From: Alopecurus myosuroides | Lineage: Eukaryota; Streptophyta; Magnoliopsida; Poales; Poaceae | Direction: 5' to 3' | NCBI GenBank assembly: GCA_028641055.1 | Contig: CM054060.1 | Span: forward strand, 300,703,835-300,767,834 | Length of the DNA stretch: 64,000 nucleotides | In this document: piece by piece, positions 47,047 through 58,979 of the stretch | Layout: each line of letters begins with the position of its first letter | How positions within the stretch are numbered: position 1 is the first letter of the stretch | Program-made: the position numbers and the translations under genes | Notes under the pieces: model-generated | Told to the model about the DNA's origin: nothing | Database searches by the model: none | The model's input: the letters and a program-made list of their open reading frames with translations, nothing else

Positions 47047-50000
47047 TGTCGCACCCTGATTTCTAGGGGATACTCACCGTACGAACTGGATAGCAGATGC
47101 TTGGATTATGGGGCATAACTGCTCCCACGTCCCAGCTTCCTGGTAGGCCTGCGCTTATGCGCGACAACACAAGCCCTGCTATTCCATCGTCGATGTAAAC
47201 TATCCACTAGAGATCAAAAGGCACTTCCGTCGACGTACTTCAAACCATACACACATGGTACGTCAACGGCGTTTAACAACTGATATCACAACAGATCTCT
47301 ACGACACAAAAGATTGAAATAAGTTGCAATTGGCTCTCATTAGAGCAGAGATAGCAAATACAATCATTCAGAGGACACATGTCCCAACAATACATCAGTA
47401 CAATACAGCGGAAGCATCCAACATGTCTGAGTACAGACAAGAACCAAATAGGCCTAAGAGGCCGGAAACAAACAGACGGAGCCCATCCACGAAGTCTCGG
47501 ATCCTGCCCGGGTCCGCTATCTACTCGTCAGCAGTTTCGTCATACTCCACGTAGTAGTCACCATGTAGATCCTCGAAAACGTAGGTCTGCGGAAACCACA
47601 GCCCCAAAGGGGTCAGTACATAAACGTACTGGCAAGCAAGACTCACAATTCACCAAAATGTAACCCGTCAACACCAAGCACGGATGCTTTGGGTTCAACG
47701 GAAGAGAGGGGATATAAAAGATGCTGCAACTGGCTGCGCTAACCAACTACAGAGATTCTACCACTTCCGGCTAACAGAAAGGAGATAAGATCGAGGATTG
47801 TAACCAACTGAAAGATAACTTCAAACAAACCCATCCTGGATCTCGCCCCTTATCCAAAGAAGCAATCCGAGGATAACTCACACATTTGTAATAAGGGTGA
47901 ATCAAGTTATTGTGCCATCAACCTATTACTAGTCAAGTTATTAATCATTGGGTGTAACATGTTTGATCATTATGTTTAAGTTGTCCTGAGTACTTGTTAG
48001 CCAGTACTTTCACCAAGTAATCCATAACCGCGGAAAACACGGCTTCTCGAGAAGATTATCCCTGCAGGGTTGCACCAATTTGGCCGTACACGCAAGAATA
48101 ACCCGCCAGATGGGAAGCTAACCCACCAAGCGGGGTACTCTACACAACCAACCATTCTTCGCATCAAGCCCAAAGAACCTTGGGCGCACGGCTAATCGAG
48201 CCCAGAATAAAATGGACCCTCATAGCACTCTAAGAACGTGTCCCCCTATATGCCGACTACGAAAGTTCCACCCTGGCCTGGGCTCGCAAAAACATGATGC
48301 GGCAAATGGAAAACACGAACTAAATGAGGCGATTTGGACGAGATGCGAATCAGGTCAAGTTGAGGGGGGCGCCCATACTCGCTTCCCACATGCGGGTAGT
48401 GCGCTCATCATGGATCAGTAGACAAGACCCTTTTCCTATTAGGGTCGACACTAGCAGGCTCCAAAACCTCTCATGGGCCTCCTGCCGGTGCCTTATCATC
48501 AAATTTATTATTAATAGTAACATTAGCATGATTGATTGATTAAACATCGAGCCCCCACAACGTAATTGATATAGTAACAGAAAGTAACGGATAACAGACT
48601 CGAGCAAAAGCAACCTAAGCATGCTAGTAAGACACTGGCTCAAACAATGGGTTGTAGGAGGGGAGATGAGGCAATATCAGGTTTAAGGGATTCATGTGAT
48701 GGGTTCGTAACAGAACAACTACTACTAAGGCTAGCAGAAAAGAACAACGGAAAGTATCGGTAACCAATGTTGAAAGGAACACAGTGGTTCATGTGAGTGA
48801 TAACTTGCCTGCAAAACCCAGTAGCCTGGTACTGAGCTAAATCCTTAGAAGGGATGTCGTAAGTATCGTCGGTCTCAACGTCGCCGTTTATCCGATAAGA
48901 AGCAAACAGACAATGCAGAAAAGGTAGACAATCAATATCATGGCATAGTGCACAATCATGGGATGATGCATGTCAAGTTAATAGATGCATCAGAATAAAT
49001 TACTTGACAAGATAACACAAGTTAATTGGACCCATATGCAATTGGATTTCCTATGGCAAGAGTCCATGAATTAAGTGGAAACAAATGATCTACAATTAAT
49101 TATTTATGTGAGAGTTGTTAGCATGATGCATGCATGATGATAACAACAAAATAACAGCAAATAACAATGATAGATGCAAGTGAAAAAGGGATTTAACAAG
49201 GTTTGGAAATCATTTGTTAAGTTTAGCAATTTTGGTTACTTGAACATGTCACACAAACAATTATTGTTTTCATCAAGTTAAAGTGTTCAAAACAAATAAC
49301 AAAGTTGATATTTGAAAAGGTTATCAAATTTTAGTTGGATTACATGTTTCACATTTTGAAATTGGACTTAGGATTATTTAATTATAAATTAAACAATATT
49401 AAACCATTTTTAATTGCATTAAACAAGAATTAAATGGTTTGGGCAATTTTAAGTATTCAAAACAGAAAACAAAAATTATATTTGGAAAGAGGGTTTAATT
49501 TTGCATGGAAAACATATTTCATTTATGGAAATTGGATTTAAAATGAGCAAGTTATTATTTTGGCAATTTTAAATGCAATAAATAGGAAACAGTTGTTTTC
49601 AGCAAATTAAATTATTCAAAACAGCCAACAAAATTTATATTTGGAAAGTACATGAAAAATTGATTGGAAAACATATTTGGTTTGTGAAATTTGGAATTTT
49701 TATGAACAAGTTATGAATTTTGCAAATTTAAGTGAATTTGACAAGTTTTCAAATATTGCACCAATTTAAAATATTCAAAACAGTAAACAAATTTTATATT
49801 TGGATAGACCATTTAATTTGGTATTGAAAACATATAAAAAATGTTGAATTTGGAGTTAGGATGATTTATTTATGAATTATTGCAAATTACATTTGAATTA
49901 TTCAAATTTGAATTTTAAATGTTTTTGGAAAAGTCAAAACAGTGCACAAATGGAATAATTGGAAAGATCTTTTGATTTGGATCAGAAAACATATAAAGTT

Positions 50001-51704
50001 TTTATCTATTGGAATTATAAATTGAAAGTTATTAATTTTTGAAGTTTTTGTGTAATTCTGTTTATTAAAAAGAAATTTGGAATTCGCAGAAACCAAATGT
50101 TACCCAGCTGTTATCTACCCACCGTCACTGACGCGTGGGCCAGCGGCCAGCGTGGCGCGCGCGCGCGCACGCGTGGCAGAGAGGGCCGCTGACAGTGGGC
50201 CTGCGCTGTGGAAGAAATTCCACCGAAAAAAGGTGGAGCTGCGGGGATCGAACCCCGGACCTAGCTCACGCACGGAACGGACGCAACCACTGCGGTGCTT
50301 CTGAACTTTTGTGATACAACGTAACCTGACAGAAGATAACATAGCTCGACGGTTAACTGAAACTTGATCAGAAACGTGCGTTCTCTGAAACTCGTGACTG
50401 AAACTCGAACAGCAGGCGATCGCCGGCGTGCTGCTGCTCGATGCCGCGGTCCGTGCGGTGGACGTGATGCGTGTTGAGGCGCTCGCGCGGGCCGTGCGTG
50501 TTGCTCCCGTGTGGAGGCGCACAGGGGAAGGGAGGAGAAGATCGTGGGCGCTCACCGGCGGCTCGCTGTAGACGTTCAGGTCGTCGGGGCAGAAAAACGG
50601 CGGCTTCTCCGGCACGGCGCGGTCGCCGTGGTGCCTCCCGGCAGCGGGCGAGGGGACGGCGAGCTTCAGGGCACCTCCAAGCTTCCATTCCCGCCACCAA
50701 CTACGCCTCGAGGTGACCCTGGCTACCGGCGACGAGGGAGGAAGGTGGTGGTCTCGGTGGTCTCGGTGCGGTTCAGAAATTCAGAGGAGGGACAGAGCAG
50801 ATGGGGAAGACAGGGGTAGACGGCGGCGCTAGGATGGTGGGACTAGGGTTAGCAGGGTTGGTAGAGGGTAGGGGTAGGGTAGATATAGGGAGGAGGTGCT
50901 GTACGGCTGAGCATCGGGAGGGCAGAAGATGATCGTGTGGCTGTGCGCCATGTCGTACAGCAGATGAGCTCAGCGTGGGGAAGACGACAAGAGGGAGGAA
51001 AGGGTACTGGGCCAAGTGGAAGTGGGCTGGGCTGGGGTAGGCTTAGGTGCTGCGCCCTTTTCTCTTTGTTATTTTGTTTCTTTTATATTTTTTTTGCTGA
51101 AAACCAATTGGAGGAAAAAGGATGCTTTGTGGGTTAGTAAATTTTTTAGAAAAATTAGGTTAAGCTTATTAGGTTAGTAGCAAACAAATGCTAACTCTGG
51201 TTTTTGCAAAGTTTTCAAAATTATTGATGTTTAGGAAATAAAGCAAAATTGAAGGAATTTTAATATTACTTAAACATTCTGAAAACAGGCATTTTAATAG
51301 GGTGACCCCTATGGTTAATTTGATTAAAAAAAATTAGTTGATTGGTTTGTTAAAGTTTATAATTCAAAATGGTTCTTGTTTGATGGATTTGATTGAAAAT
51401 TGAGGGTGATTTAATTAATTGAGTGATTTAATGGTTTGATTAAAACCAACAAATTAAGGAGTTATCAACATGGAATAAAATGGAACAATTTGGTTGTTTT
51501 CACTTGTTATTTATATTCCAAAAGTTGTAACAGAACAAGTATGAAAACATGCATTTGAAATTGTTTGACTTTCATGGTGAAAACAAAGAATAACAGATGC
51601 AACACAACAGAAACAAATGCAACAATATGATGACATGATGCAATACTTTAATTAAACAGGAAATCAAACATTCTAGGGGTAGTTTTCATACTTGGGCTGT
51701 TACA
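47047..51704 (-). repeat. 3' LTR of element B
   Basis: Plus-strand ends TGTCGCACCCTGATTTC ... GGGCTGTTACA. A closer relative of the LTR at 1-4401 than of those at 16436 and 27958. On the minus strand it holds an exon-3-like block ending GAC GAG TAG (47586-47521), a GC-type donor at 48808, a tRNA-like motif (50231-50300) and a GC-rich leader block (50400-51060). Confidence 0.95.
50231..50300 (-). other. tRNA-like motif in element B 3' LTR
   Basis: On the minus strand: A-box-like CACCGCAGTGGTTGCG (plus-strand 50282-50297), B box GGTTCGATCCC (plus-strand 50244-50254) in a GGGG/CCCC stem, then CCACC and a run of T (plus-strand 50225-50231), like a pol III terminator. This is the clearest copy in the window. 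Confidence 0.6.
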
Positions 51705-51722
51705 AAACGCCCCCCCTTGAAG
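51705..51722 (-). other. Polypurine tract of element B
   Basis: On the minus strand CAAGGGGGGGCGTTT abuts the 3' LTR, identical to the tract at 27941-27957. Confidence 0.9.
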
Positions 51723-52563
51723 GAATCGCGCCCCGAGATTCCTGCCGAGAAAAGAAAAGGTCCGGATACTTCTTGGGAAGATCCACTTGAACTGTGACAC
51801 GTGAAACACATCGTGCACATTGGATAGACGTCAAGGAATTTGGAAACCACCGGAACAATATTAATAGAGGTATAGGTTTTGTATGGAGGGTGTATAGCTG
51901 GATAGAATTTGATGCATTTGGATAATAGACTATCTGTAATAAGGTTGGAACAGAGTTATTGACATCAATCCAACACCGAGAATTCAATGTCAGAATCAGC
52001 AACATGAGAGTAACGAGGAATATGTGGCCTCCCATTAGAATTGGATTGTTCCTACTTATGTTGGAGTCAACACTTGAGATTCCGGAGAGTGAACGGTGAT
52101 TCGATTGTTTAGTGGAACCAGAATTGGGTAGTATGTTGTGGAAAAGATTTTTGACACAAAGGAATGTGATTCTCCGGTATGAAATAACACTTTAGTTGGA
52201 CAAGAGTTTACGAGGAAGTTTTGATTAGACGCCGGTAGAAGATTTGAATTGGAAAACAACAACAAGATTTCAACGGATGAAAAGGATGTTTAGAAGAACA
52301 GGATATTGAAGCAACACCGGGAAAACGAGAACAAGATTCCTGAGGTACTACGGAGAACCCAAAACACGTGAAATCCTAACTTGAAAGTTTAGATGAGAAG
52401 GGAAAAACCAACGTTGCACTTCCTTACCAGAAAAGGGAGGGAGGGTGGGGAAAGAAGAAAAAGAACAGAATTCCTACTCTCACGTTTCATTTTTCCTATA
52501 TAGCTACAAAATAGTTTCTAGACTCAACTGCGACCAGTAAAAAGGGATCCTACAGGCAGACAG

Positions 52564-52575
52564 GCTCTGATACCA
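52564..52575 (-). other. Primer-binding site of element B (tRNA-iMet)
   Basis: TGGTATCAGAGC on the minus strand, two bases after the 5' LTR, followed by CTGTCTGCCTGTAGGATCCC as in the full Tekay element. Confidence 0.93.
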
Positions 52576-52577
52576 TT

Positions 52578-55500
52578 TGTCGCACCCTGATTTCTAGGGG
52601 ATACTCACCGTACGAACTGGATAGCAGATGCTTGGATTATGGGGCATAACTGCTCCCACGTCCCAGCTTCCTGGTAGGCCTGCGCTTATGCGCGACAACA
52701 CAAGCCCTGCTATTCCATCGTCGATGTAAACTATCCACTAGAGATCAAAAGGCACTTCCGTCGACGTACTTCAAACCATACACACATGGTACGTCAACGG
52801 CGTTTAACAACTGATATCACAACAGATCTCTACGACACAAAAGATTGAAATAAGTTGCAATTGGCTCTCATTAGAGCAGAGATAGCAAATACAATCATTC
52901 AGAGGACACATGTCCCAACAATACATCAGTACAATACAGCGGAAGCATCCAACATGTCTGAGTACAGACAAGAACCAAATAGGCCTAAGAGGCCGGAAAC
53001 AAACAGACGGAGCCCATCCACGAAGTCTCGGATCCTGCCCGGGTCCGCTATCTACTCGTCAGCAGTTTCGTCATACTCCACGTAGTAGTCACCATGTAGA
53101 TCCTCGAAAACGTAGGTCTGCGGAAACCACAGCCCCAAAGGGGTCAGTACATAAACGTACTGGCAAGCAAGACTCACAATTCACCAAAATGTAACCCGTC
53201 AACACCAAGCACGGATGCTTTGGGTTCAACGGAAGAGAGGGGATATAAAAGATGCTGCAACTGGCTGCGCTAACCAACTACAGAGATTCTACCACTTCCG
53301 GCTAACAGAAAGGAGATAAGATCGAGGATTGTAACCAACTGAAAGATAACTTCAAACAAACCCATCCTGGATCTCGCCCCTTATCCAAAGAAGCAATCCG
53401 AGGATAACTCACACAGTTGTAATAAGGGTGAATCAAGTTATTGTGCCATCAACCTATTACTAGTCAAGTTATTAATCATTGGGTGTAACATGTTTGATCA
53501 TTATGTTTAAGTTGTCCTGAGTACTTGTTAGCCAGTACTTTCACCAAGTAATCCATAACCGCGGAAAACACGGCTTCTCGAGAAGATTATCCCTGCAGGG
53601 TTGCACCAATTTGGCCGTACACGCAAGAATAACCCGCCAGATGGGAAGCTAACCCACCAAGCGGGGTACTCTACACAACCAACCATTCTTCGCATCCAGC
53701 CCAAAGAACCTTGGGCGCACGGCTAATCGAGCCCAGAAGAAAATGGACCCTCATAGCACTCTAAGAACGTGTCCCCCTATATGCCGACTACGAAAGTTCC
53801 ACCCTGGCCTGGGCTCGCAAAAACATGATGCGGCAAATGGAAAACACGAACTAAATGAGGCGATTTGGACGAGATGCGAATCAGGTCAAGTTGAGGGGGG
53901 CGCCCATACTCGCTTCCCACATGCGGGTAGTGCGCTCATCATGGATCAGTAGACAAGACCCTTTTCCTATTAGGGTCGACACTAGCAGGCTCCAAAACCT
54001 CTCATGGGCCTCCTGCCGGTGCCTTATCATCAAATTTATTATTAATAGTAACATTAGCATGATTGATTGATTAAACATCGAGCCCCCACAACGTAATTGA
54101 TATAGTAACAGAAAGTAACGGATAACAGACTCGAGCAAAAGCAACCTAAGCATGCTAGTAAGACACTGGCTCAAACAATGGGTTGTAGGAGGGGAGATGA
54201 GGCAATATCAGGTTTAAGGGATTCATGTGATGGGTTCGTAACAGAACAACTACTACTAAGGCTAGCAGAAAAGAACAACGGAAAGTATCGGTAACCAATG
54301 TTGAAAGGAACACAGTGGTTCATGTGAGTGATAACTTGCCTGCAAAACCCAGTAGCCTGGTACTGAGCTAAATCCTTAGAAGGGATGTCGTAAGTATCGT
54401 CGGTCTCAACGTCGCCGTTTATCCGATAAGAAGCAAACAGACAATGCAGAAAAGGTAGACAATCAATATCATGGCATAGTGCACAATCATGGGATGATGC
54501 ATGTCAAGTTAATAGATGCATCAGAATAAATTACTTGACAAGATAACACAAGTTAATTGGACCCATATGCAATTGGATTGCCTATGGCAAGAGTCCATGA
54601 ATTAAGTGGAAACAAATGATCTACAATTAATTATTTATGTGAGAGTTGTTAGCATGATGCATGCATGATGATAACAACAAAATAACAGCAAATAACAATG
54701 ATAGATGCAAGTGAAAAAGGGATTTAACAAGGTTTGGAAATCATTTGTTAAGTTTAGCAATTTTGGTTACTTGAACATGTCACACAAACAATTATTGTTT
54801 TCATCAAGTTAAAGTGTTCAAAACAAATAACAAAGTTGATATTTGAAAAGGTTATCAAATTTTAGTTGGATTACATGTTTCACATTTTGAAATTGGACTT
54901 AGGATTATTTGATTATAAATTAAACAATATTAAACCATTTTTAATTGCATTAAACAAGAATTAAATGGTTTGGGCAATTTTAAGTATTCAAAACAGAAAA
55001 CAAAAATTATATTTGGAAAGAGGGTTTAATTTTGCATGGAAAACATATTTCATTTATGGAAATTGGATTTAAAATGAGCAAGTTATTATTTTGGCAATTT
55101 TAAATGCAATAAATAGGAAACAGTTGTTTTCAGCAAATTAAATTATTCAAAACAGCAAACAAAATTTATATTTGGAAAGTACATGAAAAATTGATTGGAA
55201 AACATATTTGGTTTGTGAAATTTGGAATTTTTATGAACAAGTTATGAATTTTGCAAATTTAAGTGAATTTGACAAGTTTTCAAATATTGCACCAATTTAA
55301 AATATTCAAAACAGTAAACAAATTTTATATTTGGATAGATCATTTAATTTGGTATTGAAAACATATAAAAAATGTTGAATTTGGAGTTAGGATGATTTAT
55401 TTATGAATTATTGCAAATTACATTTGAATTATTCAAATTTGAATTTTAAATGTTTTTGGAAAAGTCAAAACAGTGCACAAATGGAATAATTGGAAAGATC

Positions 55501-57233
55501 TTTTGATTTGGATCAGAAAACATATAAAGTTTTTATCTATTGGAATTATAAATTGAAAGTTATTAATTTTTGAAGTTTTTGTGTAATTCTGTTTATTAAA
55601 AAGAAATTTGGAATTCGCAGAAACCAAATGTTACCCAGCTGTTATCTACCCACCGTCACTGACGCGTGGGCCAGCGGCCAGCGTGGCGCGCGCGCGCGCA
55701 CGCGTGGCAGAGAGGGCCGCTGACAGTGGGCCTGCGCTGTGGAAGAAATTCCACCGAAAAAAGGTGGAGCTGCGGGGATCGAACCCCGGACCTAGCTCAC
55801 GCACGGAACGGACGCAACCACTGCGGTGCTTCTGAACTTTTGTGATACAACGTAACCTGACAGAAGATAACATAGCTCGACGGTTAACTGAAACTTGATC
55901 AGAAACGTGCGTTCTCTGAAACTCGTGACTGAAACTCGAACAGCAGGCGATCGCCGGCGTGCTGCTGCTCGATGCCGCGGTCCGTGCGGTGGACGTGATG
56001 CGTGTTGAGGCGCTCGCGCGGGCCGTGCGTGTTGCTCCCGTGTGGAGGCGCACAGGGGAAGGGAGGAGAAGATCGTGGGCGCTCACCGGCGGCTCGCTGT
56101 AGACGTTCAGGTCGTCGGGGCAGAAAAACGGCGGCTTCTCCGGCACGGCGCGGTCGCCGTGGTGCCTCCCGGCAGCGGGCGAGGGGACGGCGAGCTTCAG
56201 GGCACCTCCAAGCTTCCATTCCCGCCACCAACTACGCCTCGAGGTGACCCTGGCTACCAGCGACGAGGGAGGAAGGTGGTGGTCTCGGTGGTCTCGGTGC
56301 GGTTCAGAAATTCAGAGGAGGGACAGAGCAGATGGGGAAGACAGGGGTAGACGGCGGCGCTAGGATGGTGGGACTAGGGTTAGCAGGGTTGGTAGAGGGT
56401 AGGGGTAGGGTAGATATAGGGAGGAGGTGCTGTACGGCTGAGCATCGGGAGGGCAGAAGATGATCGTGTGGCTGTGCGCCATGTCGTACAGCAGATGAGC
56501 TCAGCGTGGGGAAGACGACAAGAGGGAGGAAAGGGTACTGGGCCAAGTGGAAGTGGGCTGGGCTGGGGTAGGCTTAGGTGCTGCGCCCTTTTCTCTTTGT
56601 TATTTTGTTTCTTTTATTTTTTTTTGCTGAAAACCAATTGGAGGAAAAAGGATGCTTTGTGGGTTAGTATTTTTTTTAGAAAAATTAGGTTAAGCTTATT
56701 AGGTTAGTAGCAAACAAATGCTAACTCTGGTTTTTGCAAAGTTTTCAAAATTATTGATGTTTAGGAAATAAAGAAAAATTGAAGGAATTTTAATATTACT
56801 TAAACATTCTGAAAACAGGCATTTTAATAGGGTGACCCCTATGGTTAATTTGATTAAAAAAATTAGTTGATTGGTTTGTTAAAGTTTATAATTCAAAATG
56901 GTTCTTGTTTGATGGATTTGATTGAAAATTGAGGGTGATTTAATTAATTGAGTGATTTAATGGTTTGATTAAAACCAACAAATTAAGGAGTTATCAACAT
57001 GGAATAAAATGGAACAATTTGGTTGTTTTCACTTGTTATTTTTATTCCAAAAGTTGTAACAGAACAAGTATGAAAACATGCATTTGAAATTGTTTGACTT
57101 TCATGGTGAAAACAAAGAATAACAGATGCAACACAACAGAAACAAATGCAACAATATGATGACATGATGCAATACTTTAATTAAACAGGAAATCAAACAT
57201 TCTAGGGGTAGTTTTCATACTTGGGCTGTTACA
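52578..57233 (-). repeat. 5' LTR of element B
   Basis: Near-identical to 47047-51704. On the minus strand: exon-3-like block 53117-53052, GC-type donor at 54339, tRNA-like motif 55762-55830, GC-rich leader 55930-56590. Confidence 0.95.
55762..55830 (-). other. tRNA-like motif in element B 5' LTR
   Basis: Same as 50231-50300: A-box-like at plus-strand 55813-55828, B box at 55775-55785, T run downstream. Confidence 0.6.
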
Positions 57234-57238
57234 AGTTG
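57234..57238. repeat. Target-site duplication AGTTG, right copy
   Basis: Right partner of 47042-47046. Confidence 0.97.
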
Positions 57239-58690
57239 CTAGGGTTCGTATGGCAATTATGCTGTTTTAGTGAAAAAAGTCCCGAAATAGACCCCGGAGG
57301 GGGTTTCGGGCGATTCTGAAAGTGAGTGCAATTTAAATTGCTCAAATGAGGTTTAAAACATCATAACTAGATTGCAAATGTCATTTTGAGCAAAATGGTA
57401 TATAACTTTTAATTTTCTAATTTTTGTGAATAAAAACTTATTTTTCTATTTTAAATGATTAAATAATATTAAATAAAGCCATTTTTTTGGACTTTCTCAA
57501 ACATATGTGAAAATAACATATTCTTGTAGAGTTTATTTTTCTGAGCATATTGGTACCTCATTTTTATTTTTCTGAGGTATAAAAGAATAGTTATTAATTA
57601 TTCAATATTTAGTTATTTTCTGGAAATATTAAACAGTAGATATATGACGTTATCATGACGCAGTGATGACCTCATCATCCTCTGTTCTTCACAGAGAGAG
57701 TTCAAATTCGATCGAATTCGTTTGCAATTGAAGGAACAAACTATACAGCAAAGAAGAGGAGGTCAAGGGGAGTTGAGGGGTGCCAGCGGAGGTCCGAATG
57801 GCCACCGGAATCCTCGCCGGCGGCGAGCATCCGCAGCGGCGCTCGGTGGCGCACGGCGGCAACGCGATACAGCGGGGGAGAGGTTAAGGCGAGGGCACCA
57901 CGAAGCTCACCACAACGCGGGGAGTCTGATGGAGAGGTCGAGGTAGCGAGGGAAGGTTGGAGGCGGCGGCATCGAGCTCGACCACCGGCGGCCGGAGCTC
58001 GGGAAGAACGACCGATTGCGACGATTGCGGCCTCTCCGGCTCGCAGGAATTGTGGAGGAGGGAGAGGAGACCACGGCGGGGAGGGTGGACTGCTCAACGG
58101 GGCAAGGGAGCGACTGGAACGGCGATGCTCGCCGGAGTCCGTACGGTAGGATTAGGGTTAGATTCTCAGGGGGAGATACAGAGAAGGAGAGCATGATTGG
58201 GGGAGACCGGGTGAGAGAGGAAGTCACGGGGCTCTCCTTGCCCCTATCCACGTCCCGAGGGGAGCAGGACGTGGCGCGGGGGAAGCCGTCGACGAGCTTC
58301 TGTCCTCCTGGCTGGAGGAAGAAGAAGACAAAAGGCATTTTGCGAAAACCCCCAAATATTACTGAATTTTACAAAGGAGTCCATTTCTCTATAAAAACAG
58401 GACATAAACAGGGTTTTTGAGGGCCTTTTTCAAAACAGAAAATTTGGCAAAAATCATTTTTGGAAAGCTTATGAAATTTCCAACAACACCATAACTTGGG
58501 TTGGTGCATTTGAATTATTTTTCAATACCAAATTTTGGAACCCAAATTAAGTACTTTTTGGGAGATTTTCTGAAACCATTTAAATTTCATAGTATAAATT
58601 GGTTCAAACATGATTTAAATTTTTGTTTGATGCATGTATGAGATGGACACACACCACACACCCTAATGTAGCAAACTTTGGGATGTTACA
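57239..58690 (-). repeat. 5' LTR of element A, remaining portion
   Basis: Matches 39748-41196, including the GC-rich block (57720-58330), and ends GGGATGTTACA at 58690. Confidence 0.92.
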
Positions 58691-58695
58691 TGCAA
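58691..58695. repeat. Target-site duplication TGCAA, right copy
   Basis: Right partner of 37658-37662. Confidence 0.95.
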
Positions 58696-58698
58696 CCC

Positions 58699-58883
58699 GG
58701 CACTTGGGGGCTACACTACTCCAGTTTTATAAGGAAGATGAAGACAAAAACAATTAAGTCCCAAATAGCTGCAGGCTAGCAAACTTGGCACTTGGGGGCT
58801 ACAGTGTTAATTAAATCTACTAGTGGAATACCAAGGAAAGTCCCGATCTACAATTGATTCATAAAACGGCACTTGGGGGCTAT
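58699..58883 (+). repeat. Three polypurine-tract-like copies, GGCACTTGGGGGCTAY
   Basis: Near-perfect copies at 58699-58714, 58787-58802 and 58868-58883, spaced 88 and 81 bp. On the plus strand (the sense of the outer element) the motif is of the CACTTGGGGGCTAC type that serves as polypurine tract in grass TAT elements. They lie in what should be intron of the minus-strand antisense gene. Confidence 0.75.
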
Positions 58884-58979
58884 GGTTCAAAGGCAAAAGT
58901 ACAACAAAGAAATCTTCGATTTCATTTTTACAAAAATAAACCAGAAGATTGAGGGTTAAAGGTTATGTTTATCAAGGTT

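Larger units (their letters stand above)
51705..52577 (-). pseudogene. Internal remnant of element B (leader, protease scrap, C-terminal scrap)
   Basis: Read leftward from 52577: leader ending in the LLPASNQNF-coding stretch that precedes ORF0 in the full element (about 52210); then a jump to protease ([17 protein letters not shown], about 52195; the active site is HTGE instead of DTGA); on through GGHIF and QLYTL; a second jump to the VHDVFHVSQ-coding stretch (about 51815, CACGATGTGTTTCACGTG); and a third jump to KKYPDLF at the end of the chromodomain. ORF0, gag, RT, RNase H and integrase are absent. The first joint lies at TTCC and the second at TCC, present at both ends of the lost segments. 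Confidence 0.85.
47047..57233 (-). mobile_element. Element B: young non-autonomous Tekay deletion derivative
   Basis: 10,187 bp: LTRs of 4658 bp (47047-51704) and 4656 bp (52578-57233) around 873 bp of internal sequence. Perfect AGTTG duplication. Minus orientation, shown by primer site at the right LTR and polypurine tract at the left. The two LTRs differ at only about a dozen sites by eye (for example 47886/53417, 48174/53705, 49047/54578, 50728/56259), so it is the youngest insertion whose age can be judged here. The internal part retains fragments of the Tekay leader, protease and C-terminus only. It needed gag and pol from another copy. Confidence 0.95.
37663..58690 (-). mobile_element. 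Element A: long-LTR gypsy derivative without coding capacity, minus orientation, with element B nested
   Basis: Left LTR 37663-41196 (3534 bp); internal 41197-44962 (3766 bp); right LTR 44963-58690, which is 3536 bp once element B and one AGTTG are removed. Plus-strand ends TGTCACGACC ... GATGTTACA. Orientation is minus: the primer site lies beside the right LTR and the polypurine tract beside the left. The shared leader string and the C-terminal remnant ESRDEIL-type codons before the polypurine tract tie it to the Tekay element at 16436. No gag or pol motif in the internal part, so it resembles a LARD (large retrotransposon derivative). The LTR pair differs by roughly one percent by eye. Confidence 0.9.

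Noticed and set aside
50231..50300. A true tRNA gene
   Set aside because: The B box and A-box-like sequence are good, but I cannot pair an acceptor stem or anticodon arm, and the copies at other LTRs differ in the parts a tRNA would keep.
50115..51015. Long overlapping frames on both strands of GC-rich LTR blocks (also 2925-3640, 40230-40840, 55646-56546, 57720-58420, 62640-63240)
   Set aside because: They occur on both strands at once, show only Arg/Pro/Ser/Ala-rich translations, and lie in the promoter-leader block of LTRs. GC-rich DNA gives such frames by chance. No protein family motif.
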